A stretch of DNA of 36,503 nt, taken from Acidobacteriaceae bacterium (GTDB taxonomy: Bacteria; Acidobacteriota; Terriglobia; Terriglobales; Acidobacteriaceae). Below are positions 25,591 to 33,183 of the stretch, in pieces. Every line of letters begins with the position of its first letter. The first letter of the stretch is position 1. Both the position numbers and the translations under genes were made by a program. Where the stretch lies: assembly GCA_003151435.1 (NCBI GenBank), contig PLXP01000245.1, forward strand, positions 636 through 37,138, given 5' to 3'. The notes under the pieces were generated by a model, which saw only the letters and a list, made by a program, of their open reading frames with translations, did no database searches and was not told the origin of the DNA.

Positions 25591-26098
25591 CTTCAATCGA
25601 AGCAGCGGATTTAACACCCTTCCCAAGAGCCATGAGGGCAAGGCCAAATCCAGTGATGATGCCCAGTAGCTTCAGCGCATCGCCCCAGTTGCGTCCTTCC
25701 CATATCGCCCACACGACAAAGACAACACCTAATCCAATCAGCCTCAGACCGGTCGCGACCAAGGGAAAACGAGGCTTTCGCCGGCCTGCGACTCGTGCGT
25801 TGCAACGTGGCAGGAGGCGAATGATTAGCGCCGTTGCGGCAACCGAGATAAGCGTCGCTACCCAGAAGGTGACAGCAAAGATGAGGTCGACCCTCTCGCT
25901 TAATACGAACCTTGGGAATATCAGGAAGACCAGGATCAATCCCAAACTGGTTCCGCACAGGAGCACCAAAACAGCTGCCGGTGGTCGATATCCCCTCCGC
26001 CGCACCCGTGTGTAGCCTGCAATGGGAGCGATCACGAGCCCAATAACCAGCGCAGGCAGGCTGACAACAAATAGGGCAATTATGAACAAGAGTTCCAT
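25559..26098 (-). CDS. Small multi-pass membrane protein of unknown function
   Basis: A 179-aa protein with about five hydrophobic helices, beginning LLFIIALFVVSLPALVIGLVI and including AVLVLLCGTSLGLILVFLIF, LIFAVTFWVATLISVAATAL, LIGLGVVFVVWAIW and a last one near LLGIITGFGLALMALG. Basic loops lie between helices 1-2 (RVRRRGYR) and 3-4 (RVAGRRKPRF), giving a plausible topology. The ATG has GAGG about 7 nt upstream. No family was recognised. Its 3' end converges on, and overlaps by about 25 nt, the conserved domain of the lipoprotein pseudogene, which suggests a deletion brought the two together. Confidence 0.65.
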   Translation of the reverse strand: MELLFIIALFVVSLPALVIGLVIAPIAGYTRVRRRGYRPPAAVLVLLCGTSLGLILVFLIFPRFVLSERVDLIFAVTFWVATLISVAATALIIRLLPRCNARVAGRRKPRFPLVATGLRLIGLGVVFVVWAIWEGRNWGDALKLLGIITGFGLALMALGKGVKSAASIEEVATFTGQGL

Positions 26099-26350
26099 GC
26101 TAGACCTCGCGCGAAGAGATCACCAAAAAAGCGGTTTCAGCCCGCAATTGAAAGCACCGGGGAAAGGCAGGAATGCGAATCAGCAAGCTCGTCTTGCTCT
26201 CGGGAACCATCTCGACCCTTTCAGCATGAATGAAAGAGATGTTACGACACACTTCGGGAGGATTGTGGCCAAACAGGAAGTAGCTGAGAGCCAGCTCACC
26301 GGGCGTACTCGGAACCGCCCGCGAAACGCTACGTCAGCGATCACAGGAAC

Positions 26351-26668
26351 GTGACAGGCGTTTTGGTGGCACGTTCAGACGACGGAATTGAAGTTGCCGC
26401 GCCCGAGTCCGTGTCTGTGAGTTACAGCGAGATAAGAACTTTGGCGGCAGACGATGACGGACAACCTACCTCAGGTCAGAATCAGAACCCGCCCGTACAT
26501 CACAGCCACCACTTGCGGAATTTTCTGATTGTGTTTGGCGCGGGGGCTGTGTTGTATGTCGTGCTCGCAGCCGCCGCCAAGGAGACCGGAAGAATCCGGG
26601 TGTTAGGCGGTGCGATTTTCCGGGAATATCCGGTAAGCTGCTCAAATGGCAGAGCTATATCAACTTAG
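26351..26668 (+). CDS. Possible truncated small membrane protein
   Basis: An ORF with GTG start reading VTGVLVARSDDGIEVAAPE, a YSEIRTLAAD strand, a His-rich linker (HHSHH) and one transmembrane-like helix (FLIVFGAGAVLYVVLAAAA). The first part looks like the end of an Sm/SH3-like small barrel as found in short acidobacterial membrane proteins, but the barrel's beginning is missing, so this may be a remnant. No convincing RBS is seen. It overlaps the start of the next gene fragment by 23 nt. Low-to-moderate support. Confidence 0.35.
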   Translation: MTGVLVARSDDGIEVAAPESVSVSYSEIRTLAADDDGQPTSGQNQNPPVHHSHHLRNFLIVFGAGAVLYVVLAAAAKETGRIRVLGGAIFREYPVSCSNGRAIST

Positions 26669-26820
26669 AGTGGTGCTTCGGGATGTGAGCCCGCTGGTTT
26701 GGCGGAGCCTGTTGATCAGCAGCGAGACCAGCCTCGCCCAGTTCCATGAACTTCTTCTGCTGGCCTTCGCCTGGAACGGTGAACACCTCCACCTCTTCCA
26801 TATTCATGGACGGAACCTCG
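26646..26820 (+). pseudogene. N-terminal fragment of a pRiA4b ORF-3-like protein
   Basis: About 58 residues match the start of the pRiA4b ORF-3-like family: YQLRVVLRDVSPLVWRSLLI, then TSLAQFHELLLLAF and WNGEHLHLFHIHGRNLG. The intact family is much longer. After about 26820 the frame continues to 27020 but reads the antisense-like shadow of the GGDEF gene frame, so the true gene ends here. Members of this family often accompany mobile elements; its function is unclear. It is joined directly to a truncated signalling gene. Confidence 0.7.
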
Positions 26821-27837
26821 GGTGGATTGTCGCGCTACACGCCGACGACGGATTCGCCTCCCGCGCTTCCTGCGCCGGTGGTGCTGACGTCGATTCGAGG
26901 CGATACGCGGGATTACGAGCCGACGGATCAGCCCACATTGCCGTATTTGCAGCGTTCCCTTTCCTTCCAGTTCTCGGCTCTCGATTACACCGAGGAGAGC
27001 CGGATGCGATTCCGATATAGGCTGTTGGGCAATGACGATACCTGGAAGGAGACGCATGGGAAGAGCGTGCGGTTTGCCGGACTTCCTGGTGGGCACTACG
27101 TGTTCGAAGTGCTGGCCGCGGGCCCGAACGGCTTGTGGAGTCCGCAGCCAGCGCGGTTCGCATTTTCAATCAAGCCGCTGTGGTGGCAGACCTCGTGGTT
27201 CATTGCGCTCGGCGTGCTTGCGGTGTTGATGATTGGAATGGCTTCGTGGCGCCTTCGGGTGCGTGCGCTGGTGGCGCAGAAGGAACTGCTGGAGCGGCAG
27301 GTGGCCGAAAGGACGGCCGAGCTTTTGGCCAGCCATCGGCAGCTCGATCAGATTGCCTACCATGACATGCTGACCGGATTGCCCAATCGACGCATGTTCA
27401 CCGAGCAGCTTCGCATTCGCCCTGCGACCGCTCGCCGCCAGCACGGGTCCTTCGGCATATTGCTCATCGACCTTGACCATTTCAAGCGGGTCAACGACCA
27501 ATTCGGTGATGATGCCGGAGATGCGGTGTTAATTGAAACAGCGAAACGGCTGCGAGAGGCGCTAAGAGAATCGGACTGCGCGGCTCGCCTAGGCGGCGAT
27601 GAATTCGGCATCCTGCTTGTTTCGCCTTGCAACCGAGTTGGGATCGAAACTGTTTGTGGGCGAATTATCGACAGTTTTGCCGTCAGCATACCTTTCAAGG
27701 AAATAGAACTTCAGGCCATTTGCAGTATTGGCGCAGCCATCTTTCCCGAGGATGGCGATAACCAGGAGGATCTTTATAAATCGGCGGACCTGGCACTCTA
27801 CGAATCCAAGCGAGTTCACCAGGACATTTCCGGCTAG
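26808..27837 (+). pseudogene. 5'-truncated Y_Y_Y / GGDEF diguanylate cyclase
   Basis: The retained part begins in the middle of a Reg_prop propeller blade (GTSGGLSRYTP), followed by a Y_Y_Y domain (FRYRLLGNDDTWKE... LPGGHYVFEVLAAGPNG), one membrane helix (WFIALGVLAVLMIGMASW), a short coiled coil and a complete GGDEF domain. The active-site motif LGGDEFG is intact and an RxxD inhibitory site (RESD) lies five residues before it, as in product-inhibited cyclases that make c-di-GMP. The N-terminal propeller sensor of the full-length family, usually about 600-700 residues, is missing. The track start (ATG 26746) lies inside the fused pRiA4b gene in another frame. A shortened active enzyme cannot be excluded, but sensing must be lost. 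Confidence 0.8.
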
Positions 27838-28145
27838 AGCCATTTACACTCTCAATGCAAAATGCGACTACACCATCTCTTAACGACTTACTGCTCGCCT
27901 TTACGCAATAATTGCTCATGGTAGTTTTATCGTGTTTGGGCCAGTCCTACTTATGCCGCCAATCTAGGGGTTTGCCGTCCGGCAAAAACGGTGGCGCATT
28001 TCGTGAGACGCGGTCTTTTCCTTTCCTGCCCACTCGTAGGCCGTGAACGACTCTGCGATCACTATTCGTCCATCGAGGCTGCCGTGGAGGCAGTCGCCCG
28101 GCGATACCCGGTTCAATAACCGACTAAACAAGAACGGGAGAACCT
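27838..28145. other. Intergenic region upstream of gadB, with one palindrome
   Basis: No convincing ORF. It contains TTTGCCG-TC-CGGCAAA at 27971-27986, a perfect 7-bp-arm palindrome that could be an operator; no T-run follows. A short stem CGGTT-CAAT-AACCG is at 28109-28122. No clear promoter hexamers were found. The gadB RBS GGAG lies 5 nt before the ATG at 28146. Confidence 0.4.
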
Positions 28146-29555
28146 ATGCCACTGCACAATACAGACGAACTTCACGCCACACCTACGAGCGAGATCGAGT
28201 CGAATGTCCTCAATGACAGGACCGAGTCATATATATTTCCTGAGGCCAAGCACGACCCGCAAACTGTCTACCAGACTATTCACAATCAGCTCGTCCTGGA
28301 CGGCAACTCGCAGCAGAATCTTGCCACCTTCTGCACCACGTGGATTGAGCCTGAAGTCAAGCAGCTGATGGATGAGTCTGCAGACAAGAACATGATCGAC
28401 AAGGATGAGTATCCGCAGACCGCGGCTATTGAAGAGCGCTGCGTGCACATGCTCGCCGATCTCTGGAACTCGCCGGAAGCCGCCAGCACCATTGGATGTT
28501 CGACCACAGGATCAAGTGAAGCGGCCATGCTCGGTGGATTGGCGCTGAAATGGAATTGGCGGAAACGCCAGCGCGCCAAAGGGAAATCCATCGACTCTCC
28601 CAACCTCATCATGGGACCGGTGCAGGTTTGCTGGCACAAGTTCTGCCGCTACTTCGACGTGGAAATTTGCGAAGTTCCGATGGAAGGCGAACGGTTACTA
28701 CTCACTGCGGAAGAGGTCCTGAAAAGGTGCGACGAAAACACCCTCGGCGTTGTGGTCACCCTCGGCGTTACATTCACGCTTCAGTTTGAACCTGTCTACG
28801 AAATCAGCTTGGTGCTTGACGAGTTGCAGACACAGACCGGGGTCGACATCTCCATCCATGTCGATGGAGCCAGCGGTGCTTTCCTCGCACCATTTCTGCA
28901 TCCGGAACTTGTCTGGGACTTTCGTCTGCCGCGAGTGAAATCCATTAACGCTTCCGGCCATAAGTTCGGTCTGGCTCCGCTGGGTGTGGGGTGGGCGTTG
29001 TGGCGCGAGAAGCACGATCTTCCCGAGGAGCTGATTTTCGACGTCAACTACCTGGGCGGCAATATGCCAACATTCGCTCTCAACTTTTCCCGGCCGGGCG
29101 GCGAAGTCATCTGCCAGTACTACAATTTCTTCCGCCTCGGCAAAGAAGGTTACCGCGAAATCCATACCGAGTGCGCTGAACTTGGACGATATCTCGCCGA
29201 CAAAATCGGCGCCTTCGGTCCATTCAAGATCGTCTATGACGGCCACGGCGGAATTCCGGGGCTCTGCTGGGAGCTGAAAGATGCAGCATCGTCGAACTTT
29301 ACCCTCTACGACCTTGCTGACCGATTGCGCGTATGCGGCTGGCTTGTGCCCGCCTACTCCATGCCTCCGAATCGGGAAGATCTCGTCATCCAGCGCATTC
29401 TGATCCGGCATGGATTCACGCTAGCAATGGCTGATGAATTGCTCGTTGAGATGAAACGCGCCGTTGACGAGCTTCAGCAACGTCCATTGAAACCGGCTTC
29501 GGGAGTTCTTGAAGCCGAGGCAGAGTTGGTTCCACACGACCATTCCGGTCGATAA
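28146..29555 (+). CDS. gadB: Glutamate decarboxylase, GadB type
   Basis: A 469-aa PLP enzyme that converts L-glutamate to GABA and CO2, consuming a proton; in bacteria it usually supports acid resistance. It is close to E. coli GadB along its length. The PLP lysine is in [18 protein letters not shown] (Lys273, equivalent to Lys276). Also seen are the substrate-side [15 protein letters not shown], the [13 protein letters not shown] aspartate, and the NYLGG...NFSRPGG...QYYNF block typical of the group. The C-terminal tail ends with His-Asp-His, which may play the role of the pH-sensitive C-terminal His of E. coli, but this is an inference. No gadC antiporter or other GABA gene lies nearby. The ATG has GGAG at 5 nt. 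Confidence 0.95.
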   Translation: MPLHNTDELHATPTSEIESNVLNDRTESYIFPEAKHDPQTVYQTIHNQLVLDGNSQQNLATFCTTWIEPEVKQLMDESADKNMIDKDEYPQTAAIEERCVHMLADLWNSPEAASTIGCSTTGSSEAAMLGGLALKWNWRKRQRAKGKSIDSPNLIMGPVQVCWHKFCRYFDVEICEVPMEGERLLLTAEEVLKRCDENTLGVVVTLGVTFTLQFEPVYEISLVLDELQTQTGVDISIHVDGASGAFLAPFLHPELVWDFRLPRVKSINASGHKFGLAPLGVGWALWREKHDLPEELIFDVNYLGGNMPTFALNFSRPGGEVICQYYNFFRLGKEGYREIHTECAELGRYLADKIGAFGPFKIVYDGHGGIPGLCWELKDAASSNFTLYDLADRLRVCGWLVPAYSMPPNREDLVIQRILIRHGFTLAMADELLVEMKRAVDELQQRPLKPASGVLEAEAELVPHDHSGR

Positions 29556-29872
29556 CCGGTCGACTCGTGTCCGGAACGCTGCGGGTTATCCATGCGACCG
29601 AACACACCCCCGGTAAGGATTCGTATAGGATTGTCACACCTGCTGCAAGTTGCTGTAGCATAATCTGTTAGAGTGAGCCATCCTGTCGATCGGCCTCGAT
29701 TCTGATTCACCCTTACCGTTGGCCGTGACCGTTATAAACCCTCGAAGGCCCCCAGGATAAGGCTTTAGCACCACGGATGTCCCCGATCCGAAAGCACGGA
29801 GAGGACTGCCGTGGCAAATGTGTGACAATCCGACAGGAATCCTGACCGGGGGTGATACACATCTGCAGTTCT
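29556..29872. other. Intergenic region between gadB and the ATPase gene
   Basis: About 317 nt with no ORF I can support. The gadB stop sits in a short hairpin CCGGT-CGATA-ACCGG. Apart from the operator cluster that follows, I see no recognisable RNA gene or terminator with a T-run. Confidence 0.4.
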
Positions 29873-29935
29873 TGTCGCAATTATGCGACGCGCGTACCTG
29901 CGACACACAATATTGCGTGTCGCAATTGTGCGACA
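29873..29935 (+). promoter_or_regulatory. Cluster of TGTCGCA/TGCGACA palindromes upstream of the ATPase
   Basis: Three overlapping inverted repeats share one half-site. Site 1: TGTCGCA-ATTA-TGCGACG (29873-29890). Site 2: TGCGACACACAA-TA-TTGCGTGTCGCA (29899-29924, 11 of 12 arm positions pair). Site 3: TGTCGCA-ATTG-TGCGACA (29918-29935, perfect). The equivalent sites are 45 bp apart. A TAAACT at 29941-29946 could be a -10 element placing the start at or near the ATG (29953), and no good RBS is seen, so the mRNA may be leaderless. The arrangement suggests a repressor operator, possibly autoregulation. Confidence 0.6.
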
Positions 29936-29952
29936 TCTGCTAAACTGCCGTC

Positions 29953-31155
29953 ATGGATTCACTTCGCAATCCCTTCCGTTTCGGCGGCGAGATCGGCGCC
30001 AAGGGACTAGTCGACCGCGATGATGAAACCGCACAGGTCGAGCGCACCATTCGCGATGGCGGCAAGTTGTTTCTGATCGGACCACGCAGGTTCGGCAAAA
30101 GCTCCATCCTCCGAACCGCATCCGAGCGCATAAGTACTAAGGGCGCAATTATTCTCCGCGTAGATGCCGACCCAATTTCCAGCATCGATATGCTCGTCGA
30201 AGAGATAGTAGCACTGAGCGCGTCTCACCTTAAAGGTAAGGCCCAGCAAGTGATAGACCTCATGCGCAAGTACTTCGCGAGTCTTAGCCTGGAAGTCAAA
30301 TTCGATGTCACTGCACAACGATGGAGTGTTACCTCTAATATTCAACGGACGTCGGAACCAAGTGCGGCAGTCCAACACCTGGTAGATGCATTGGACGGGA
30401 TTGAAAAGCTGGCCCTCGCCCAGCCGGCATCGCGGCCGGTCGGATTGATTATCGACGAGTTCCAGCGGGTTATCGAGTTGGGGGGTGAGCGTGCGGAAGC
30501 ACAGCTTCGCTCTGCGGTTCAGCAGCACTCCCGCGTAGGCTATGTTTTCGCCGGGTCCAATACACGACTGCTATCGGCCATGACGTCGAATAACGATCGG
30601 CCCTTCTACCGACTGGGGACAGTCAGGGTTCTCGGTCCAATTCCACGTTCGGATTTTGCTGCATTCATAATCAAGAGCCTCCGCGCTAGCGGATTTCGTG
30701 CTCCTGACCCCGCCGCGGTCGATGCAATCCTCGCCCTGTCGGAGGACGTCCCCTACAACGTCCAGAGCCTGGCCAACAGTTGCTGGGAAGAGCTCATCTC
30801 CATCTCCGCAGACGAGGAAAGAATTCTGACTCTGGAAATCGTCCGCAGGGCTTTGGTCCGCGCAGTCATGGAACTAGACCCTATCTACACCAGCGCCTGG
30901 ACAAAGCTCACCCCCGTCCAGCAGAATACCCTCCGCGCGGTCATCCGTCAGGGGGGTAAAAGACTGTCCACTGCACCGGTGGTCCGGACAATCGGGGCGT
31001 CTTCCTCGACTGTCCACCGCGCCTTGGGGGCCCTGCATGACCAGAACATCCTTCGTGACGATCCATCCGAGGGTAAAGTGCAGATGAGGTTCGACGATCC
31101 GTTCTTTGCTCACTGGATCAGATTGCGAGCAATGGGGTTCGATCGAACGGGATAA
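29953..31155 (+). CDS. AAA+ ATPase (ATPase_2-like) with C-terminal winged-helix-like domain
   Basis: A 400-aa protein with a STAND/AAA+ ATPase core similar to the archaeal-type ATPase_2 group. The N-terminus NPFRFGGEIGAKGLVDRDDE is a typical lead-in, followed by Walker A IGPRRFGKSS (residues of about 42-51) and Walker B LIIDEFQ (about 165-171). A sensor-like stretch GYVFAGSNTRLL follows, then a helical lid. The last 90 residues look like a winged helix (LTPVQQNTLRAVIRQGG... IGASSSTVHRALGALHDQNIL) and may bind DNA. The biological role of these ATPases is not settled. No adjacent partner gene is evident. The start is overlapped by the palindrome cluster and lacks a Shine-Dalgarno. Confidence 0.85.
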   Translation: MDSLRNPFRFGGEIGAKGLVDRDDETAQVERTIRDGGKLFLIGPRRFGKSSILRTASERISTKGAIILRVDADPISSIDMLVEEIVALSASHLKGKAQQVIDLMRKYFASLSLEVKFDVTAQRWSVTSNIQRTSEPSAAVQHLVDALDGIEKLALAQPASRPVGLIIDEFQRVIELGGERAEAQLRSAVQQHSRVGYVFAGSNTRLLSAMTSNNDRPFYRLGTVRVLGPIPRSDFAAFIIKSLRASGFRAPDPAAVDAILALSEDVPYNVQSLANSCWEELISISADEERILTLEIVRRALVRAVMELDPIYTSAWTKLTPVQQNTLRAVIRQGGKRLSTAPVVRTIGASSSTVHRALGALHDQNILRDDPSEGKVQMRFDDPFFAHWIRLRAMGFDRTG

Positions 31156-31550
31156 GATGCCCGGTCACCTACGAACGAATGGTTTTGGACAGGGATTGCC
31201 GTATGTGATTGCGCCTGATCGCCATGTCTCGACCAGCTGAGGAGGTCAGCAACGCAGCCTAACACCGGGTTTCTTCTGCTCTCTTGGTTGAGGGGTCTGG
31301 GGAGCAATGGAACAGATATCGGAAGATTCCCGTATCTGTTCCATTGCTCCCCAGACCCCTTGTCAGCGTGGTGCGAACGCAACTATCTCGCTCGTCCGGC
31401 CGCAGAGCAAATACTCGAGCTAGGTCAAGCTGCGGTGCGACTCGAGGGTCGATCCTTCTCCAGGAGCGTGACAATGGTTCGGCAGAAGTCACAAGGTCAG
31501 CCGATCAGGCACTCCCGCCGCGAACGCCAGAATATGGTGACCACGCCCCT
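31156..31550. other. Intergenic region with a long hairpin, no gene
   Basis: About 395 nt between convergent genes (ATPase and Sel1). The only structure is the 70-bp inverted repeat at 31291-31360. Small track ORFs in both strands here pass through that repeat and are not credible genes. Confidence 0.5.
31291..31360. repeat. 70-bp near-perfect inverted repeat
   Basis: Arms of 28 bp (AGGGGTCTGGGGAGCAATGG...CAGATA) are perfectly complementary, separated by 14 nt that themselves contain GGAA-GA-TTCC. In RNA this would be an almost unbroken hairpin. The outer bases diverge immediately after the arms. It looks like a REP/MITE-type palindromic unit or a recently inserted hairpin; no transposase is adjacent, and no second copy occurs in the window. 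Confidence 0.9.
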
Positions 31551-32438
31551 TTAGGGTTGTTCCTCGACTGGACGCCATACCTTCACCTGCTGGTCGATCT
31601 CCGCCCTCTGTGCGGGGCTGAGCCGTGCTGCCGCAGTGGTGCGAAGTTCCGTCGTTTTCTCCTTTGTCTGGCCGTTGAGGTGGGGCGCGGCAACACTTAA
31701 CCAGAAATACACCTTCGCCGGCTGAGCCTTGAGCAGCATGGCGTAATTGAATTGCGCGGCTACGTCGCCCTGCTGCGCCGATCTGCTGAGCCACTTCCCG
31801 GCCAGATCATTGTCTTGCTGCAGACCTTCCTCGCCCTGGTAGTAGTCCATCCCCAGCTGGAATTGCGCATCTGCCGAGCCTGCCTCGGCGGCTTGGCGTA
31901 CGAGATCGAAGGACCGAGCCTCGTCCTTGGGCACGCCTTGGCCATTGTGGTAGAGGAACGCCAGATTCATCATGGCATCGGAATTATTCTGCTTCGCCGC
32001 CTTTCCGTACCACGCGAGCGCTTGCCCAAAGTCTTGCGGAACTCCTGTGCCGTGAACGTAGCAGAGTCCGAGCGAGAACTGCGCGGGTGCGAACCCCTGC
32101 TCTGCCGCCTTGCGATACCATTGTGCAGCCGTCGTAGGATCTGCCGGGACGCCGTTGCCCAACTCGTACAGTCCGCCCAGGCTGTGCTGCGCCTGCGCGA
32201 AGCCCTGGTCGGCAGCTTTGCGGTACCATGCTGCGGCCTGGGCCGGGTCCTTGGCTACATGGGCGCCAAGCTCGTATTGCGCTCCGACACGAAACTGCGC
32301 GTCGGGGTTGCCGGCGCTTGCCTTTGCCATCAGGGCCGGATCCATCCCGCTGGGCTGGGCCGGAGTTTGCCCACTGCAAATGATTGTGATCATGGTCAGT
32401 AGAGCCAGTGCCGTCCTCAATTGCCAGCGGCTGTTCAT
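31551..32438 (-). CDS. Secreted Sel1-repeat protein
   Basis: A 295-aa protein with a Sec signal peptide (MNSRWQLRTALALLTMITIICSG) without a good lipobox, followed by at least five Sel1-like TPR repeats of about 36 residues, each with the A-x-x-x-L-G-x-x-Y-x-x-G-x-G-V-x-x-D pattern and an A-x-x-W-Y-R-K-A-A-x-Q-G end (for example ELGNGVPADPTTAAQWYRKAAEQG). Such repeats form protein-binding solenoids, often in the periplasm. The C-terminal 60 residues are helical and charged. The ATG has GGGAGGA about 7 nt upstream, an excellent RBS. It converges with the ATPase gene and no partner is visible. Confidence 0.9.
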   Translation of the reverse strand: MNSRWQLRTALALLTMITIICSGQTPAQPSGMDPALMAKASAGNPDAQFRVGAQYELGAHVAKDPAQAAAWYRKAADQGFAQAQHSLGGLYELGNGVPADPTTAAQWYRKAAEQGFAPAQFSLGLCYVHGTGVPQDFGQALAWYGKAAKQNNSDAMMNLAFLYHNGQGVPKDEARSFDLVRQAAEAGSADAQFQLGMDYYQGEEGLQQDNDLAGKWLSRSAQQGDVAAQFNYAMLLKAQPAKVYFWLSVAAPHLNGQTKEKTTELRTTAAARLSPAQRAEIDQQVKVWRPVEEQP

Positions 32439-32723
32439 GAAATTCCTCCCGAATCACAGAGCAAGATATCAAAGAGCACCCCTAGTGATCGTTGATCCAT
32501 GTCATTCCAAGCGAGGCGTGTCAAGGACGGTTTTCCAACTTCCGCATCGCGCTACAAACCGATCGCTACTCTGTCAAAGGGCGCATCTCCCTGACATCGT
32601 CAACTGATACGCGGATCAGACACAATTGCTGTCGCGCTGCACTAAAAATCCCGGATTTTCAGCAGGACGGTCACTTTATTGGCCCACCAGCAGCGTAGCT
32701 GCGAATAACTACTCTCGCGTATT
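32439..32723. other. Intergenic region, no gene seen
   Basis: About 285 nt upstream of the Sel1 gene and the group II intron fragment. Track ORFs here are short, cross the Sel1 gene in antisense, and lack RBSs. A short in-frame stretch (PDFQQDGHFIGPP) might be a transposon-end remnant, but I could not support this. Confidence 0.35.
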
Positions 32724-33180
32724 GTGCGCAAAGTAAACCATCGACATTCCAGCACGTCCTTTTCGGTGTGCTGCAAGTGAGTCAGAGATCCTTGTGCCAA
32801 GGATGAGTTCGCAGTCGGGACTCAATACAGTACCTGAGACGGAGGTAGGTCCTCCGGAGCCGGCCTACAGGGGTTGGCTTCAAACAGACGTATGCTGCTG
32901 AACTGGTAACGGTGAGGTAGTGAACGATACGGTAAAAGGAGGGATCGAACCCGTCATGTGCGAGTCAGAGAGGCGAATGCAAATGAACCACTGATGACGC
33001 ATCGAAAGCATAGCCGACATCAAACGTGGGGCGGGATTTTTTCCCAAGATGAGCATGGAAGGTGCCTGTCTATGGTCCATGCGGTGTCCGGTGTTCAGGT
33101 GGCGTGAATCTGATTCAGGCTTAACCGAAAAATTAACTGCCTGTTGGACCACAACCCACGCGCAACCCTCGCAATAGGAC
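32724..33180 (+). ncRNA. 5' part of a group II intron, without reverse transcriptase
   Basis: The segment starts with GTGCG, the group II intron 5' consensus. It contains structured RNA typical of domain I: hairpin ATCCTTG-TGC-CAAGGAT, hairpin CGGAGG-TAGGT-CCTCCG (32840-32856), AGCCGGCC pairing with GGTTGGCT, and a GGTAGTGAACGATACGGTAA stretch resembling the EBS1 loop. GATACG (32926-32931) can pair with CGTATT, the six bases just before GTGCG (five Watson-Crick pairs and one G-T), as EBS1-IBS1. A GCGAATGCAAATGAACC / CATCGAAAGC stretch also looks like domain I sequence. No reverse transcriptase ORF and no domain V were seen, so it is a 3'-truncated remnant. The right boundary is approximate. 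Confidence 0.65.
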
Positions 33181-33183
33181 TGT

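Noticed and set aside
26022-26354. 110-aa plus-strand ORF
   Set aside because: Starts in antisense of the membrane protein gene and has no recognisable domain; likely non-coding.
28095-28125. tRNA T-arm-like GGTTCAATAACC before gadB
   Set aside because: No acceptor, D or anticodon arms around it; only a short stem.
31752-32402. 216-aa plus-strand ORF opposite the Sel1 gene
   Set aside because: Mirror of the Sel1 repeats in antisense; the minus-strand product has a signal peptide, repeats and an RBS.
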